NCBI GenBank assembly: GCA_040381535.1 | Contig: JBEIHF010000005.1 | Coordinates: 1-64,000, forward strand | From: Micavibrio_A sp040381535 | Lineage (GTDB): Bacteria; Pseudomonadota; Alphaproteobacteria; Micavibrionales; Micavibrionaceae | Length of the DNA: 64,000 nt | Direction of reading: 5' to 3' | Part shown: positions 9,465-17,715 of the stretch, in pieces | How positions within the stretch are numbered: position 1 is the stretch's first letter | How the letters are laid out: every line of letters starts with the position of its first letter | Position numbers and translations under genes: made by a program | Notes under the pieces: generated by a model | What the model was told of the DNA's origin: nothing | Database searches by the model: none | What the model saw: only the letters and a program-made list of their open reading frames with translations

Positions 9465-10348
9465 AGTCCGAACCGGCTCCATGCGGAGCGCTCTTCGGCA
9501 ACTTCTACGATCTGCCCCAGATCGAGTTTGGAATCCGCGCCGAGCGGCAAAAGCGATGACAGGAAAGATTTTTTTTCGGGCGTACAATCGACGAATTTTA
9601 TTTCATCGCCGAATTTTTCTTTCATCACAGTGATAACATGGCCGACATGGTCCGCAATCCCCTTGTCTACGGCGTCGCGGCCCGTCCAGAACGCGCCCTC
9701 CATCAATTCATTGTCATCCCCTGCCAGCTTGCCCGCACGGCGCGATTTTACCCATGCTTTAAAGCTCTCGTGCATGTCGGCTTGAATGGCTTTCAAACGC
9801 TGTAAATCATCTTCTTTTTCAGGTTTGAACGGGTCAAGGAAGGATTTTTCCTTGCCCGAAGTGTAAACACGGCGCTGCACATTATGTTTTTGGATGAATT
9901 GATCAAGCCCGAAACTGGACGAAATCACGCCGATGGAACCCACGATGGAAGTTTCCTGCACGTAAATTTCATCGGCCGCGCAGGCGAGCCAGTATCCGCC
10001 CGATGCCGCGATGTCTTCCACGAACGCATAGACGGGAATTTTCTTTTCTTTCGAAAGCGCGACAATTTGATCCGTTATGAGCGAACATTGCGCGGGCGCA
10101 CCGCCGGGAGAATTGATGATGATGGCAACGGCCCGCAGGCGTTTCACATCGAACGCATCGGGAATGGCATCGCGGAATTTGTTCCAGTTCACCCCCGCAC
10201 GGCGCATGACCGTCGTATCGGCGATGATACCGGCAAAACGCAAAACCGCAACCTTGTCGGTAGGCTCCAGCCATTCACCCAAAAAAGGGATCTTTTTCAT
10301 ATATTCTACTGTGCGGTCTTTGCCGCCTGTTTCGGTTGTATCGTTCAT
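9461..10348 (-). CDS. sppA: S49-family serine peptidase (SppA-like)
   Basis: Signal-peptide peptidase A family (ClpP-like fold), about 295 residues, the short single-domain form. These enzymes cut leftover signal peptides or other membrane-linked peptides. The nucleophile Ser is in VEDIAASGGYWLACAADEI, the Lys of the dyad is probably that in SGKEKSFLDPF, and the preceding INSPGGAPA loop is typical. No clear N-terminal membrane helix is visible, unlike classical SppA, so localisation is open. It is nine bases downstream of the trmN6-like gene and overlaps the GNAT gene, forming a three-gene operon. Confidence 0.88.
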   Translation of the reverse strand: MNDTTETGGKDRTVEYMKKIPFLGEWLEPTDKVAVLRFAGIIADTTVMRRAGVNWNKFRDAIPDAFDVKRLRAVAIIINSPGGAPAQCSLITDQIVALSKEKKIPVYAFVEDIAASGGYWLACAADEIYVQETSIVGSIGVISSSFGLDQFIQKHNVQRRVYTSGKEKSFLDPFKPEKEDDLQRLKAIQADMHESFKAWVKSRRAGKLAGDDNELMEGAFWTGRDAVDKGIADHVGHVITVMKEKFGDEIKFVDCTPEKKSFLSSLLPLGADSKLDLGQIVEVAEERSAWSRFGL

Positions 10349-10357
10349 GCCGCTACA

Positions 10358-11077
10358 TTACTCAATCGCTGCGCCATCACGCAAGATATCATCGGCGGCT
10401 TTGGTATATTGGCCGTTTTCTTCGTGTAAAATCAGCCCCGCATGGAGTTTGGCGGGTGTTTTACGGTCTTTTATGGCGCGGATAATGACACGGTTGGCCG
10501 CTTGGCCTGCTTTGGAATGAAGCGGAATAATCTCCACGGCCCCGAAGCGCTTGCCCAAGCCAGCGATAATTTTATCCGACATATCGGCGCGGTGGATGAT
10601 GGTAAGAGATCCGCCCGATTTCAAATTTTTAAATCCTGCATCGATCCAGTCTTTGATAGTGAGTTCCTTATGGCCGAGCGCGGTGGCGCGCTCTTCGGAT
10701 GCCGCAGGGGTATAGCTTCCCGCCTCCAGATACGGTGGATTGCACATCACATGATCGAACGGCGTGCTCGTGTACTTCGTTATGTCGGCGCAGACAAATT
10801 CCGCCGCGCCCTGTTTGTTGTTGAGCGCGATGTTTTGCGTGGCGAGTTCCGCATGACTGGCTTGTATCTCCACACCCGTCACATGGCACGCCACACGCCA
10901 CAGCAAACAAAACGACGCTCCGCCCACACCTGCTCCCATATCGAGAACGCGTTGGTCTTTTTTTGCGGGGACCGCGCAAGCAAGGAAAACGGAATCCAAA
11001 GACGTGCGGAAACCACCCTCGGGCTGCAAAAGCCTCACTTTATGGCCCAGAACATGAATTTCCAAGGATTCCGTCAT
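10358..11077 (-). CDS. Small-methyltransferase (TrmN6-like tRNA m6A methyltransferase)
   Basis: SAM-dependent methyltransferase of the MTS/TrmN6 (YfiC) type, 239 residues. The SAM-binding motif I is LDMGAGVGGASFCL and the adenine-N6 catalytic motif is NPPYLEAGSYTP. In E. coli the family methylates A37 of tRNA-Val. The N-terminal block VLGHKVRLLQPEGGFRTSLDSVFLA also matches the family, where the segment before motif I reads Q-P--G-R---D. It is divergent from the polyprenyl synthase gene with only 44 bp between, so the two share a promoter region. Confidence 0.85.
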   Translation of the reverse strand: MTESLEIHVLGHKVRLLQPEGGFRTSLDSVFLACAVPAKKDQRVLDMGAGVGGASFCLLWRVACHVTGVEIQASHAELATQNIALNNKQGAAEFVCADITKYTSTPFDHVMCNPPYLEAGSYTPAASEERATALGHKELTIKDWIDAGFKNLKSGGSLTIIHRADMSDKIIAGLGKRFGAVEIIPLHSKAGQAANRVIIRAIKDRKTPAKLHAGLILHEENGQYTKAADDILRDGAAIE

Positions 11078-11121
11078 ATAAACCGCTTGCCCCGCGCCTT
11101 TCGCTGGTCTAATTCAAGGTT

Positions 11122-12138
11122 ATGACAGCGTTAAACCGCAAAACCGGCGAAAAGACAAGCCAAAGCCCGCTTGATAGACTCCAATCCTTACTGGAATCCG
11201 ACATGCTGGCCGTGAACGCCATGATCGTGGACCGTATGGATTCCCCCGTGCCGATGATTCCGCAATTGGCGGGGTATCTGATTGCCGCGGGCGGCAAACG
11301 CATCCGCCCTCTCATGACTCTCGCCTGCACTGCTATGTATGACGGCGACCGCGTGCGCGCGCATCGCTTGGCGACCGCGGTTGAATTCATTCACACCGCG
11401 ACACTGCTCCATGATGATGTGGTGGATGACAGCGACGAACGCCGCGGCCAAAAATCCGCCAACGAAGTGTTCGGCAACGAAGCCTCCGTGCTGGTGGGTG
11501 ATTTTCTGTTTTCCCGCGCCTTTCAATTGATGGTCGAAGACGGCAATTTGGATGTGCTCAAAGTTTTGTCCGATGCTGCCGCGATCATCGCGCAGGGCGA
11601 AGTGCTCCAACTTTCCATTCAAGGAAATCTGGACACGACTATGGACCAATATTTGGATGTTATCAAAGGCAAAACCGCCGCGCTCTTCGCCGCCGCCTGC
11701 GAAGTCGGCCCGTTAATTTCACACACGGACGCGAACGCTACAAAAATCGCGTGTGAATACGGCATGAATTTGGGTATCGCATTTCAAATTGCCGATGATG
11801 TTTTGGATTACACATCGACATCCGCAAAATTGGGCAAGGAAGTCGGCGATGATTTCCGCGAAGGAAAAATGACCGCACCCGTTATCATAGCGCTTAAAAA
11901 GGCGAACGCCGATGAACGCGAATTTTGGAAACGCACCTTTACGGAACGCGACCAAACGGATTCTGACCTCGTGCGGGCAACGGCGATTATGAACCGCCAC
12001 GGCACGCTCGAAAAAGGGCTGGAAATGGCTAGATCTTATGCCCATAAAGCCCGCGAAGCCTTGGCTGAAGCGCCGGATTCTCCCTTCCGCGCCTGCCTTG
12101 ACGATCTGGCCCTTTACACGGTCGAACGCGAAAGCTAA
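11122..12138 (+). CDS. ispB: Polyprenyl (octaprenyl) diphosphate synthase
   Basis: Trans-isoprenyl diphosphate synthase that builds the long side chain of ubiquinone. The first aspartate-rich motif is LLHDDVVDDSDERRG and the second is QIADDVLDYTS; GGKRIRPLMTL is the usual pyrophosphate-binding start of the family. Length (338 residues) agrees with IspB-type long-chain synthases. Chain length cannot be read with certainty, although small residues before the first motif suggest a long product. tRNA-Pro follows 53 bp downstream. Confidence 0.93.
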   Translation: MTALNRKTGEKTSQSPLDRLQSLLESDMLAVNAMIVDRMDSPVPMIPQLAGYLIAAGGKRIRPLMTLACTAMYDGDRVRAHRLATAVEFIHTATLLHDDVVDDSDERRGQKSANEVFGNEASVLVGDFLFSRAFQLMVEDGNLDVLKVLSDAAAIIAQGEVLQLSIQGNLDTTMDQYLDVIKGKTAALFAAACEVGPLISHTDANATKIACEYGMNLGIAFQIADDVLDYTSTSAKLGKEVGDDFREGKMTAPVIIALKKANADEREFWKRTFTERDQTDSDLVRATAIMNRHGTLEKGLEMARSYAHKAREALAEAPDSPFRACLDDLALYTVERES

Positions 12139-12191
12139 GGGCTGGACGGGCACGTTTGTTTGTCTTATAAAAATGCCTTCATTTCTTGTGT

Positions 12192-12268
12192 CGGGGTGTA
12201 GCGCAGTCTGGTAGCGCGCGTCGTTCGGGACGACGAGGTCGAAGGTTCGAATCCTTTCTCCCCGACCA
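12192..12268 (+). tRNA. tRNA-Pro(CGG)
   Basis: A 77-base cloverleaf starting CGGGGTGTAGCGCAG and ending in CCCCGACCA with encoded CCA. The anticodon arm is CGTCG-TTCGGGA-CGACG, giving anticodon CGG (codon CCG). The T arm is GAAGG-TTCGAAT-CCTTT. One T-T mismatch lies in the acceptor stem. Confidence 0.95.
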
Positions 12269-12277
12269 TTTATCCAT

Positions 12278-13597
12278 TTAAGCCAACACCTCCAAAATCG
12301 TTCTCGGCCTCATCGACATCATGATGATCTGCAATTGCTGGCGGGTTTGAAGCGCGAGCACGTTCGCGCCTTCTTCGTTCTGGTCGGCGAGCGTCAAATC
12401 ATCCGCGCCGTCCTTGTGCACATTGATGCTATCTTCCGTGAATCTCTCGCGAATTTGAATGATGTTCAAATCGTTCGACAACGTCGTGCCAAAATCACGC
12501 AGTTCTTTTTTCGCGGCCATGACTCTATCCAGTTCCGCATACACCGCATTGATAGTGCGGAAACCGTCTTTAGTGAGGCCGAGGCCGCGCAGCGTCGCAT
12601 CCATACCTTCGGTCACGAGCTTGCTCGTCCCCTTCTCGTTGAAGAAGGTCGTCATTTTTTCGCCCATGAGCAAGTTAACGCCGCGGTAATGCGCGTCGCG
12701 CGCGATATCGTCGAGCTGGCCCAATATCGTCGCGTATCCTGCGGTGAATTGTGACAGGTCGACGCCTTCTTGTTTCGGGCCTTCGCGCAGGATGATGTTG
12801 CGGTACGCAGAATTACCGAACGGCGCGGCGTCATCGTCGGACACGAAATTGATATAGTTGAAATTGCCCGTAAAGAACGTGCCGACGGGGATTTCTATCG
12901 TTTCCCAATTGCCTAGGTCTGAATATTCATACGTTGTGAACGGAGCCGCGTATGTAATGCCCGAAGTCTGCGTACCGTAAATCCAGAAACGGTTGCTGTC
13001 GTTGCCAAAGTTCTGGTCGTTGTCGAAACCGATGGTCGACACTTCGTTGATCTGCGTGGAGCGGAATTCGAACGTCATCACCGTGTTCGCCGTGATGTTG
13101 TAATTGAACGCTTTACGTTTCCAAGGACTGCCGCCGGAGAACTGCACTTCGTTGTTGCCCGTAACCGTAACCGCGCCGCCCGCATCCTGACCCACGACAT
13201 AGGTTGTGAAATCACCGGCGCCGTTGAATGTGGCCATCGTTTCATTCGGCGCGAGGCCGCCCGCAGGCAATCCGCCCGCATTGTATTTCGCGATGATGTC
13301 TTCAAGATAGCTTTGCGCCAGATCGAGGTTTTTCAATTGTGCGCGGATGCCGTTGTCGGCCTCTTCGATCACGCGGATATTCTGGCCGATGCCGTCCAGC
13401 AAACGGCCTAAATCGCCTGCACGGTTACGTAGTGCTTTGGCGAGGAAGAAGGCGTTCGGGTCATCGAGCGCGCTGTTGACTTTAAGGCCGGAATTCAGAC
13501 GCGAGAAAGCAACGTCAAGTTGCCCTGCCGTCTTTTGCATGCTTAGCAGCCGCGCGCGTGACGCGGCGTCGAGTATGTTTCCTACATAGTCGACCAC
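12278..13597 (-). CDS. Flagellin with inserted beta-rich domain
   Basis: Filament protein exported by the flagellar type III system. The N-terminal coiled D0/D1 part includes ARLLSMQKTAGQLDVAFSRLNSGLKVNSALDDPNAFFLAKAL, and the C-terminal part ends with ANVLALQTRQQLQIIMMSM, both flagellin hallmarks. Between them, about residues 115-275 form a Gly/Asn/aromatic-rich insert (for example FEFRSTQINEVSTIGFDND and GNWETIEIPVG) that looks like a jelly-roll carbohydrate-binding-type module exposed on the filament surface. The start is GTG, with GGAAGGA six bases upstream. A sigma-54-like promoter lies upstream. No other flagellar genes are near. Confidence 0.88.
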   Translation of the reverse strand: MVDYVGNILDAASRARLLSMQKTAGQLDVAFSRLNSGLKVNSALDDPNAFFLAKALRNRAGDLGRLLDGIGQNIRVIEEADNGIRAQLKNLDLAQSYLEDIIAKYNAGGLPAGGLAPNETMATFNGAGDFTTYVVGQDAGGAVTVTGNNEVQFSGGSPWKRKAFNYNITANTVMTFEFRSTQINEVSTIGFDNDQNFGNDSNRFWIYGTQTSGITYAAPFTTYEYSDLGNWETIEIPVGTFFTGNFNYINFVSDDDAAPFGNSAYRNIILREGPKQEGVDLSQFTAGYATILGQLDDIARDAHYRGVNLLMGEKMTTFFNEKGTSKLVTEGMDATLRGLGLTKDGFRTINAVYAELDRVMAAKKELRDFGTTLSNDLNIIQIRERFTEDSINVHKDGADDLTLADQNEEGANVLALQTRQQLQIIMMSMRPRTILEVLA

Positions 13598-13598
13598 T

Positions 13599-13638
13599 GG
13601 ATTCCTTCCGTGGCTTGAGTTGTACTCGAGAGGAATCC
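13599..13638. repeat. Inverted repeat next to the flagellin start
   Basis: GGATTCCT (13599-13606) and AGGAATCC (13631-13638) are perfect inverted copies 24 bases apart, enclosing a shorter CTTGAG/CTCGAG pair. The inner arm overlaps the flagellin ribosome binding site, while the outer arm lies at or just before the predicted transcription start. Confidence 0.5.
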
Positions 13639-13656
13639 ATGCACGCGCCGTGCCAA
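13639..13656 (-). promoter_or_regulatory. Sigma-54-type promoter of flagellin
   Basis: On the minus strand TTGGCACG-N4-GTGCA matches the -24/-12 consensus (YTGGCACG-N4-TTGCW) at all but one position. It lies 42 bp before the GTG start, leaving a leader of about 32 bases. Sigma-54 control of flagellin is well known in alphaproteobacteria such as Caulobacter. Confidence 0.7.
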
Positions 13657-13715
13657 GCCGTTGGAAGACTTATATTTTTGGGATTAAGGGCATTGAATCG
13701 ATTAAAAATTGCGCG

Positions 13716-13742
13716 CAAAGAAAAGCCCCGCCAAAGCGGGGC
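13716..13742 (-). terminator. Rho-independent terminator
   Basis: GCCCCGC (13725-13731), loop CAAA, GCGGGGC (13736-13742); on the minus strand the stem is followed by a T-rich run. It ends the stress-protein-like gene at 13774-14268. Confidence 0.85.
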
Positions 13743-13773
13743 CCTTCTTTCCTAGGGGGAAACTTTTAACCGT

Positions 13774-14268
13774 TTAGGCGGCAACTTTGGTCGCCTCGGT
13801 GTTTTTCAGAATTTTCTCGGCGAGCTTCTTCTCCTCGTTGTTCGTAGCAGCAACCGCAAGTAGTATGCTGCCCGCTTTAACATCAGATTCGAACAGCTTG
13901 GCTTCGTGCTGGGGTACACCCAAACCGACCAGCGCGCCGAGCAAACCGCCCGTCAAACCGCCTACGCCCAAACCGGCGAGCGTGGCAGCGACCGGACCAA
14001 CGGCAGCGAGTGCCAATCCGCCCGACGGAATCACTGCCGCGGAAATAAGAAGCGCGGCAATAGCGCCGAACACGCCGCCTGCTTCTGCACCCGTCGCTTC
14101 ATACTCTTGCGACTTGTCGGCTTGCTTGATGGCGAAAGCGGAACCGCGCGTGGTGTCCGTTACCAACAAACTGATATCTTCTTGGAAAAATCCTGCGTTG
14201 ATCAAACGGTCAACGGCACTTTCTGCCAATTCACGTGTTTTAAACGTGGCTGTTACATGGTTGGTCAT
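13774..14268 (-). CDS. General-stress-protein-17M-like membrane-associated protein
   Basis: The first 45 residues (VTATFKTRELAESAVDRLINAGFFQEDISLLV) look like the heat-induced stress protein YflT / GSP17M domain, a ferredoxin-like fold also found in DUF1269-type proteins. The middle (about 65-120) is a Gly/Ala-rich hydrophobic stretch, AEAGGVFGAIAALLI and LAGLGVGGLTGGLLGALVGLGVP, resembling glycine-zipper membrane segments. The C-terminal part repeats an acidic helix-strand pattern. A good AAGGAG lies before the ATG and a strong terminator follows, so it is a single-gene unit. The function is probably stress-related, but this is inference. Confidence 0.75.
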   Translation of the reverse strand: MTNHVTATFKTRELAESAVDRLINAGFFQEDISLLVTDTTRGSAFAIKQADKSQEYEATGAEAGGVFGAIAALLISAAVIPSGGLALAAVGPVAATLAGLGVGGLTGGLLGALVGLGVPQHEAKLFESDVKAGSILLAVAATNNEEKKLAEKILKNTEATKVAA

Positions 14269-14366
14269 TGTCTCGCTCCTTCATGAAAATATTAATTTCA
14301 CGAAGACCAACGAAAAAACGCGCCGGAAAGTTCCAGCGTGCTTTATATGGTATTTGTTTTAAAAAA

Positions 14367-14684
14367 TTACCAGCCGTAGAAGCCTTCGGATCCGCCATCG
14401 GGATTGGGCTGCCACGCGCCGCGGTCCAATGCATCGCGGTAATCGCCGGGGTGGCGCGGAACGGATCCAAAATCACGGCCATAGGATTCACGGCCCGGAT
14501 ACAAACGGCTATCACCTTCCCGCGGCGGTGTATATTGCGGAGCGGCGGAATAGGCCTGGCCCGTGGAGCCATCATAGAAACTAGGTTGGGGTGACGCGGA
14601 ATAATATTGACGACGACGCGCCTCGGCATCGTTCGCGGTGAATACCGTGACAAAGACGATTATAACCAGAAGTGCTGTTTTCAT
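14367..14684 (-). CDS. Small secreted protein, Pro/Tyr-rich
   Basis: A 105-residue protein with an N-terminal signal peptide (MKTALLVIIVFVTVFTANDAEA) and a low-complexity mature region rich in Tyr, Pro, Gly, Arg and Ser (for example QYYSASPQPSFYDGS and REGDSRLYPGRESYG). No domain is recognised. It is divergent from csoR. Confidence 0.6.
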   Translation of the reverse strand: MKTALLVIIVFVTVFTANDAEARRRQYYSASPQPSFYDGSTGQAYSAAPQYTPPREGDSRLYPGRESYGRDFGSVPRHPGDYRDALDRGAWQPNPDGGSEGFYGW

Positions 14685-14740
14685 CTCTCGCGTCCTTTTT
14701 CTATAAACGGATGTGAAGGGGTTTTAATTCCATTTTCCTC

Positions 14741-14769
14741 TTGTGTCTATACCCCCACGGGGTATATAC
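14741..14769 (+). promoter_or_regulatory. csoR promoter with CsoR-type operator
   Basis: A perfect inverted repeat TATACCCC-CAC-GGGGTATA (14748-14766) resembles known CsoR operators (G/C-rich core, ATACCCC...GGGGTAT). It sits between a TTGTGT (14741-14746) and a TATACT (14764-14769) that are 17 bp apart, and overlaps the -10 box. The predicted start of transcription falls on or next to the A of the csoR ATG at 14778. Confidence 0.75.
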
Positions 14770-14777
14770 TCAATTCC

Positions 14778-15068
14778 ATGGCAATCAAATCCACCGAAAA
14801 CCCGTCCCATGGCTTGGATCTGCCCCGCATCAACCGAATTGCGGGACAGATCAGCGGCGTGAAAAAGATGATCGAAGAGCAACGTGCCTGCCCCGATATC
14901 CTAACGCAGCTTCGCGCCATCCGCTCCGCCGTAAAGGGATTGGAGGCCAATATTCTCGAACGCCATTTGAATCACTGTATCGCACAAGGCTTGAGCGCGG
15001 ACGATCCTGCTATGGTCGCGTCAAAAATCGATGAACTGAAAGAATTGTTCACGAGGTACCATGACTGA
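14778..15068 (+). CDS. csoR: Copper-sensing repressor, CsoR family
   Basis: A 96-residue all-helical repressor of the CsoR/RcnR/FrmR (DUF156) family. The Cu(I) ligand triad is present with exact family spacing: Cys38, His63 and Cys67, which matches the Cys-His-Cys of CsoR rather than the RcnR, FrmR or CstR patterns. It should leave its operator when Cu(I) binds. The ATG at 14778 is chosen because the alignment to the family begins there and the operator and -10 box lie just upstream; the longer open frame to 14607 runs through the promoter. The stop overlaps the permease start, so the two are co-translated. Confidence 0.9.
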   Translation: MAIKSTENPSHGLDLPRINRIAGQISGVKKMIEEQRACPDILTQLRAIRSAVKGLEANILERHLNHCIAQGLSADDPAMVASKIDELKELFTRYHD

Positions 15069-16122
15069 TTGTTGCAAACCAAACCATGAGCAAGACCATG
15101 ACGGAAACAATCGCAAAGAAGGCCGGGACTGGATGATGATTGCCAGCGCCGTGTTGGTGCTGATCCCCTATCTACTGCTGTTCATCGCGCCTGACCTCAT
15201 TAACAGCTTTCAGTGGTTGGAAATTTACACACACTCTGTACATGAATTCGTCAACACCACATGGTGGGGTGTAGTCATCGGTATTCTTTTTTTGGCGGCT
15301 CTTTCCCGCATTCCGCGCGAATTCGTGATGTCCGTATTGGGTAACAACAAAGGCGCGAAAGGTATTCTACGCGCCATCGGTGCAGGCATCCTGCTCGATC
15401 TGTGCAACCACGGCATTCTTATGATTGCCACAAAAATTTATCAACGCGGCGCTAGCGTGGGACAGGTCATGGCTTTTCTCATCGCTTCGCCGTGGAATTC
15501 CATCTCCCTAACTTTTATTTTGATCGCAATGATCGGGTTGAAACTAACCCTTCTCTTTATTGTACTTTCGGCGGTGATCGCATTCATAACGGGCATAATC
15601 TTCGATGCGCTTGTTGGGCGTGGCATATTGCCCAAAAACTCGAACGCGTTCGATATGCCCGAAGGTTTCGATTTCATCCCCGAAGCCAAAAAGCAATTGA
15701 AGTCCGTGCAATGGAATGGGCTCCTGCTCAAAGACATGTTGATCAGCGGCATTAAGGATTCCGGTATGGTCGTGCGGTGGCTTTTGTTCGGAATTGTCCT
15801 CGCCTCCGCGCTCCGCGTCTTCCTAGATCCTGCAACCTTTGCCGAATATTTCGGGCCCACCTTATTGGGCATGCTTGCGACGGTCCTCTTCGCCACCGTC
15901 CTTGAAGTCTGCTCCGAAGGCTCTTCGCCCATCGCGGCGGACCTCGCCACCCGCGCCCACGCGCCCGGCAACGCATTTGCATTCCTCATGGCGGGAGTCA
16001 GCACCGACTACACCGAAATCATGGTGATGAAAGACGCAACAAAGTCGTGGAAAATCGCACTCTTCCTCCCCCTAATTACCTTGCCGCAAATCATTCTGCT
16101 GGGTATTCTTCTCAATATGTGA
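15061..16122 (+). CDS. Predicted metal-efflux permease (COG0701/SO_0444-like)
   Basis: A 353-residue polytopic inner-membrane protein of the DUF318/COG0701 permease family; some members (SO_0444 type) export copper or zinc. The N terminus is rich in possible metal ligands (MTDCCKPNHEQDHD). Several membrane helices are evident, for example MMIASAVLVLIPYLLLFIAP and WWGVVIGILFLAAL, and the conserved EVCSEGSSPIAADLATRA loop carries a Cys and acidic residues. It starts inside the end of csoR, which supports a role in copper removal. The metal is inferred from the regulator. Confidence 0.85.
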   Translation: MTDCCKPNHEQDHDGNNRKEGRDWMMIASAVLVLIPYLLLFIAPDLINSFQWLEIYTHSVHEFVNTTWWGVVIGILFLAALSRIPREFVMSVLGNNKGAKGILRAIGAGILLDLCNHGILMIATKIYQRGASVGQVMAFLIASPWNSISLTFILIAMIGLKLTLLFIVLSAVIAFITGIIFDALVGRGILPKNSNAFDMPEGFDFIPEAKKQLKSVQWNGLLLKDMLISGIKDSGMVVRWLLFGIVLASALRVFLDPATFAEYFGPTLLGMLATVLFATVLEVCSEGSSPIAADLATRAHAPGNAFAFLMAGVSTDYTEIMVMKDATKSWKIALFLPLITLPQIILLGILLNM

Positions 16123-16131
16123 GGAGTAAGC

Positions 16132-17715
16132 ATGCAGCCAGCAGAAAAATTCGCCGCCGAAGTCCGAACAATTGCCGCCAGCACGGGCATAATCCAGGCC
16201 ATTCATGCCTATAATCAGGCCATCAACGATAATCCTTCCGACGTCGCCTATAAAAACGAATTCATCAAATTTTTGCAGACCTTAAATCTGCGTATCGAAA
16301 GCAATACGCTCAAAAGCCTGATGACGCATTGCCTCTCCGATCCGCAAACACAATGGAAGGATGCGGGAAAATCCTGGTACAGCCTTTTGCTGAACGACCC
16401 ATCGTTCAAACCCTTTTCCAAGCTCGTCAAAATAAAAAAATACGCGGCGTTCGCGGAAAAAATCACCGAGGCCGCGAACGCAACATTCTTCAGCGATCCA
16501 TATTTCGTATACGGCCTCGGCCGTTTGGTGGTACGCGATGTTAATTTCGAAAGATTCCTCACCTTTTTGCGCCGCTATATGCTCGAGACGCGCGATTTTT
16601 CGAATATACCTGCGCACATCCCTTACGTCCTCGCCCGTTACGCGCACCGCACCGAATATATTTTCTTTGTGAGCGACAAAGAAAAAGCGCTTTTGGAAAA
16701 ACTTAACCCCGTGGAACGTGACCAGGTTTTAATGGCCTGCTATCGCCCTGTTCGAAACGCGGACGCCGTAGTTAACCCTTCACCCGCCTGGAGCAATCTG
16801 GCAGAGGAACAAATCTCGGCGGCTAAAACCATCGACTATGCGGCAACGAATGTCACGCCCCTTACAAAAATAGACGATGCGACATCCGCCCTCGTCAAAA
16901 CCATGTACGAAAAATACCCCTATCCTGCATGGGAAAACCTAATACCCGTAAACACAGAAATCGAAGCGGCAGCTTTGCCTCAAGGCTCAAGGATTTTATC
17001 GGCGGGATGTGGCACGGGAAAAGAAGCGCTTGAACTCGCCGCCGCTTATCCGCACGCCCAAGTCCTCGCGATAGATCTAAGTGCAACAAGCCTTGCTTAC
17101 GCACAGACCAAAGCCGACCAGCTCGGCATCAAAAATATAACGTTCAAACAGGCCGACATTTTAAAAATCAGCGAGGCAGGCCAGACCTTCGATTTCATCG
17201 CGACGTCTGGCGTTTTACATCATCTACGAAACCCGTTGGACGGTTGGGCGGCTCTTGTGTCCGTGCTTAAACCGAAAGGATTGATGCGCGTTGCGTTATA
17301 TTCCGCACGCGCACGCTGGGCCGTCAATGACGCAAAGGCCGTTATTGCGAAAAAGGGATACGTTAGAAACGAAGACGATATCCGCCGCTTCCGCAATGAT
17401 GCGCGCTCCCTGCTCCGCAGCAAGACATGGAAATATTTGGAAAACTATCACGATTATTATTACCTGAATGAATTTTGCGACATGCTGTTCCATGTACAAG
17501 ACCATGAGTTCACGCCACTGGAACTCGCGGGAGCGATGGATCAGCTTGGATTACAGTTCGAAAGGTTTTTTACATGCGGCAAGGTGATGGAAGCCTATCG
17601 CAAAATGTTCAAGGATGATCCGGAAGGAAAAATCCTAATAAACTGGGATAAATTCGAACATAAAAATCCCGATACGTTCCGCAGCATGCTTCAATTCTGG
17701 TGCCGTAAAAAATAA
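16132..17715 (+). CDS. SAM-dependent methyltransferase with long N-terminal helical region
   Basis: A 527-residue protein. About residues 1-250 are helical and unknown, including a MYEKYPYPAWENL segment just before the catalytic part that is typical of a group of bacterial methyltransferases attached to helical repeats. The Rossmann domain begins at ILSAGCGTGKEALELA (motif I) and continues with VLAIDLSATSLAYA and SGVLHHLRNPLDGWAAL. The C-terminal 150 residues are helical. It lies nine bases after the permease with a GAGGAG ribosome binding site, so it belongs to the csoR operon. The substrate is unknown. Confidence 0.85.
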   Translation: MQPAEKFAAEVRTIAASTGIIQAIHAYNQAINDNPSDVAYKNEFIKFLQTLNLRIESNTLKSLMTHCLSDPQTQWKDAGKSWYSLLLNDPSFKPFSKLVKIKKYAAFAEKITEAANATFFSDPYFVYGLGRLVVRDVNFERFLTFLRRYMLETRDFSNIPAHIPYVLARYAHRTEYIFFVSDKEKALLEKLNPVERDQVLMACYRPVRNADAVVNPSPAWSNLAEEQISAAKTIDYAATNVTPLTKIDDATSALVKTMYEKYPYPAWENLIPVNTEIEAAALPQGSRILSAGCGTGKEALELAAAYPHAQVLAIDLSATSLAYAQTKADQLGIKNITFKQADILKISEAGQTFDFIATSGVLHHLRNPLDGWAALVSVLKPKGLMRVALYSARARWAVNDAKAVIAKKGYVRNEDDIRRFRNDARSLLRSKTWKYLENYHDYYYLNEFCDMLFHVQDHEFTPLELAGAMDQLGLQFERFFTCGKVMEAYRKMFKDDPEGKILINWDKFEHKNPDTFRSMLQFWCRKK

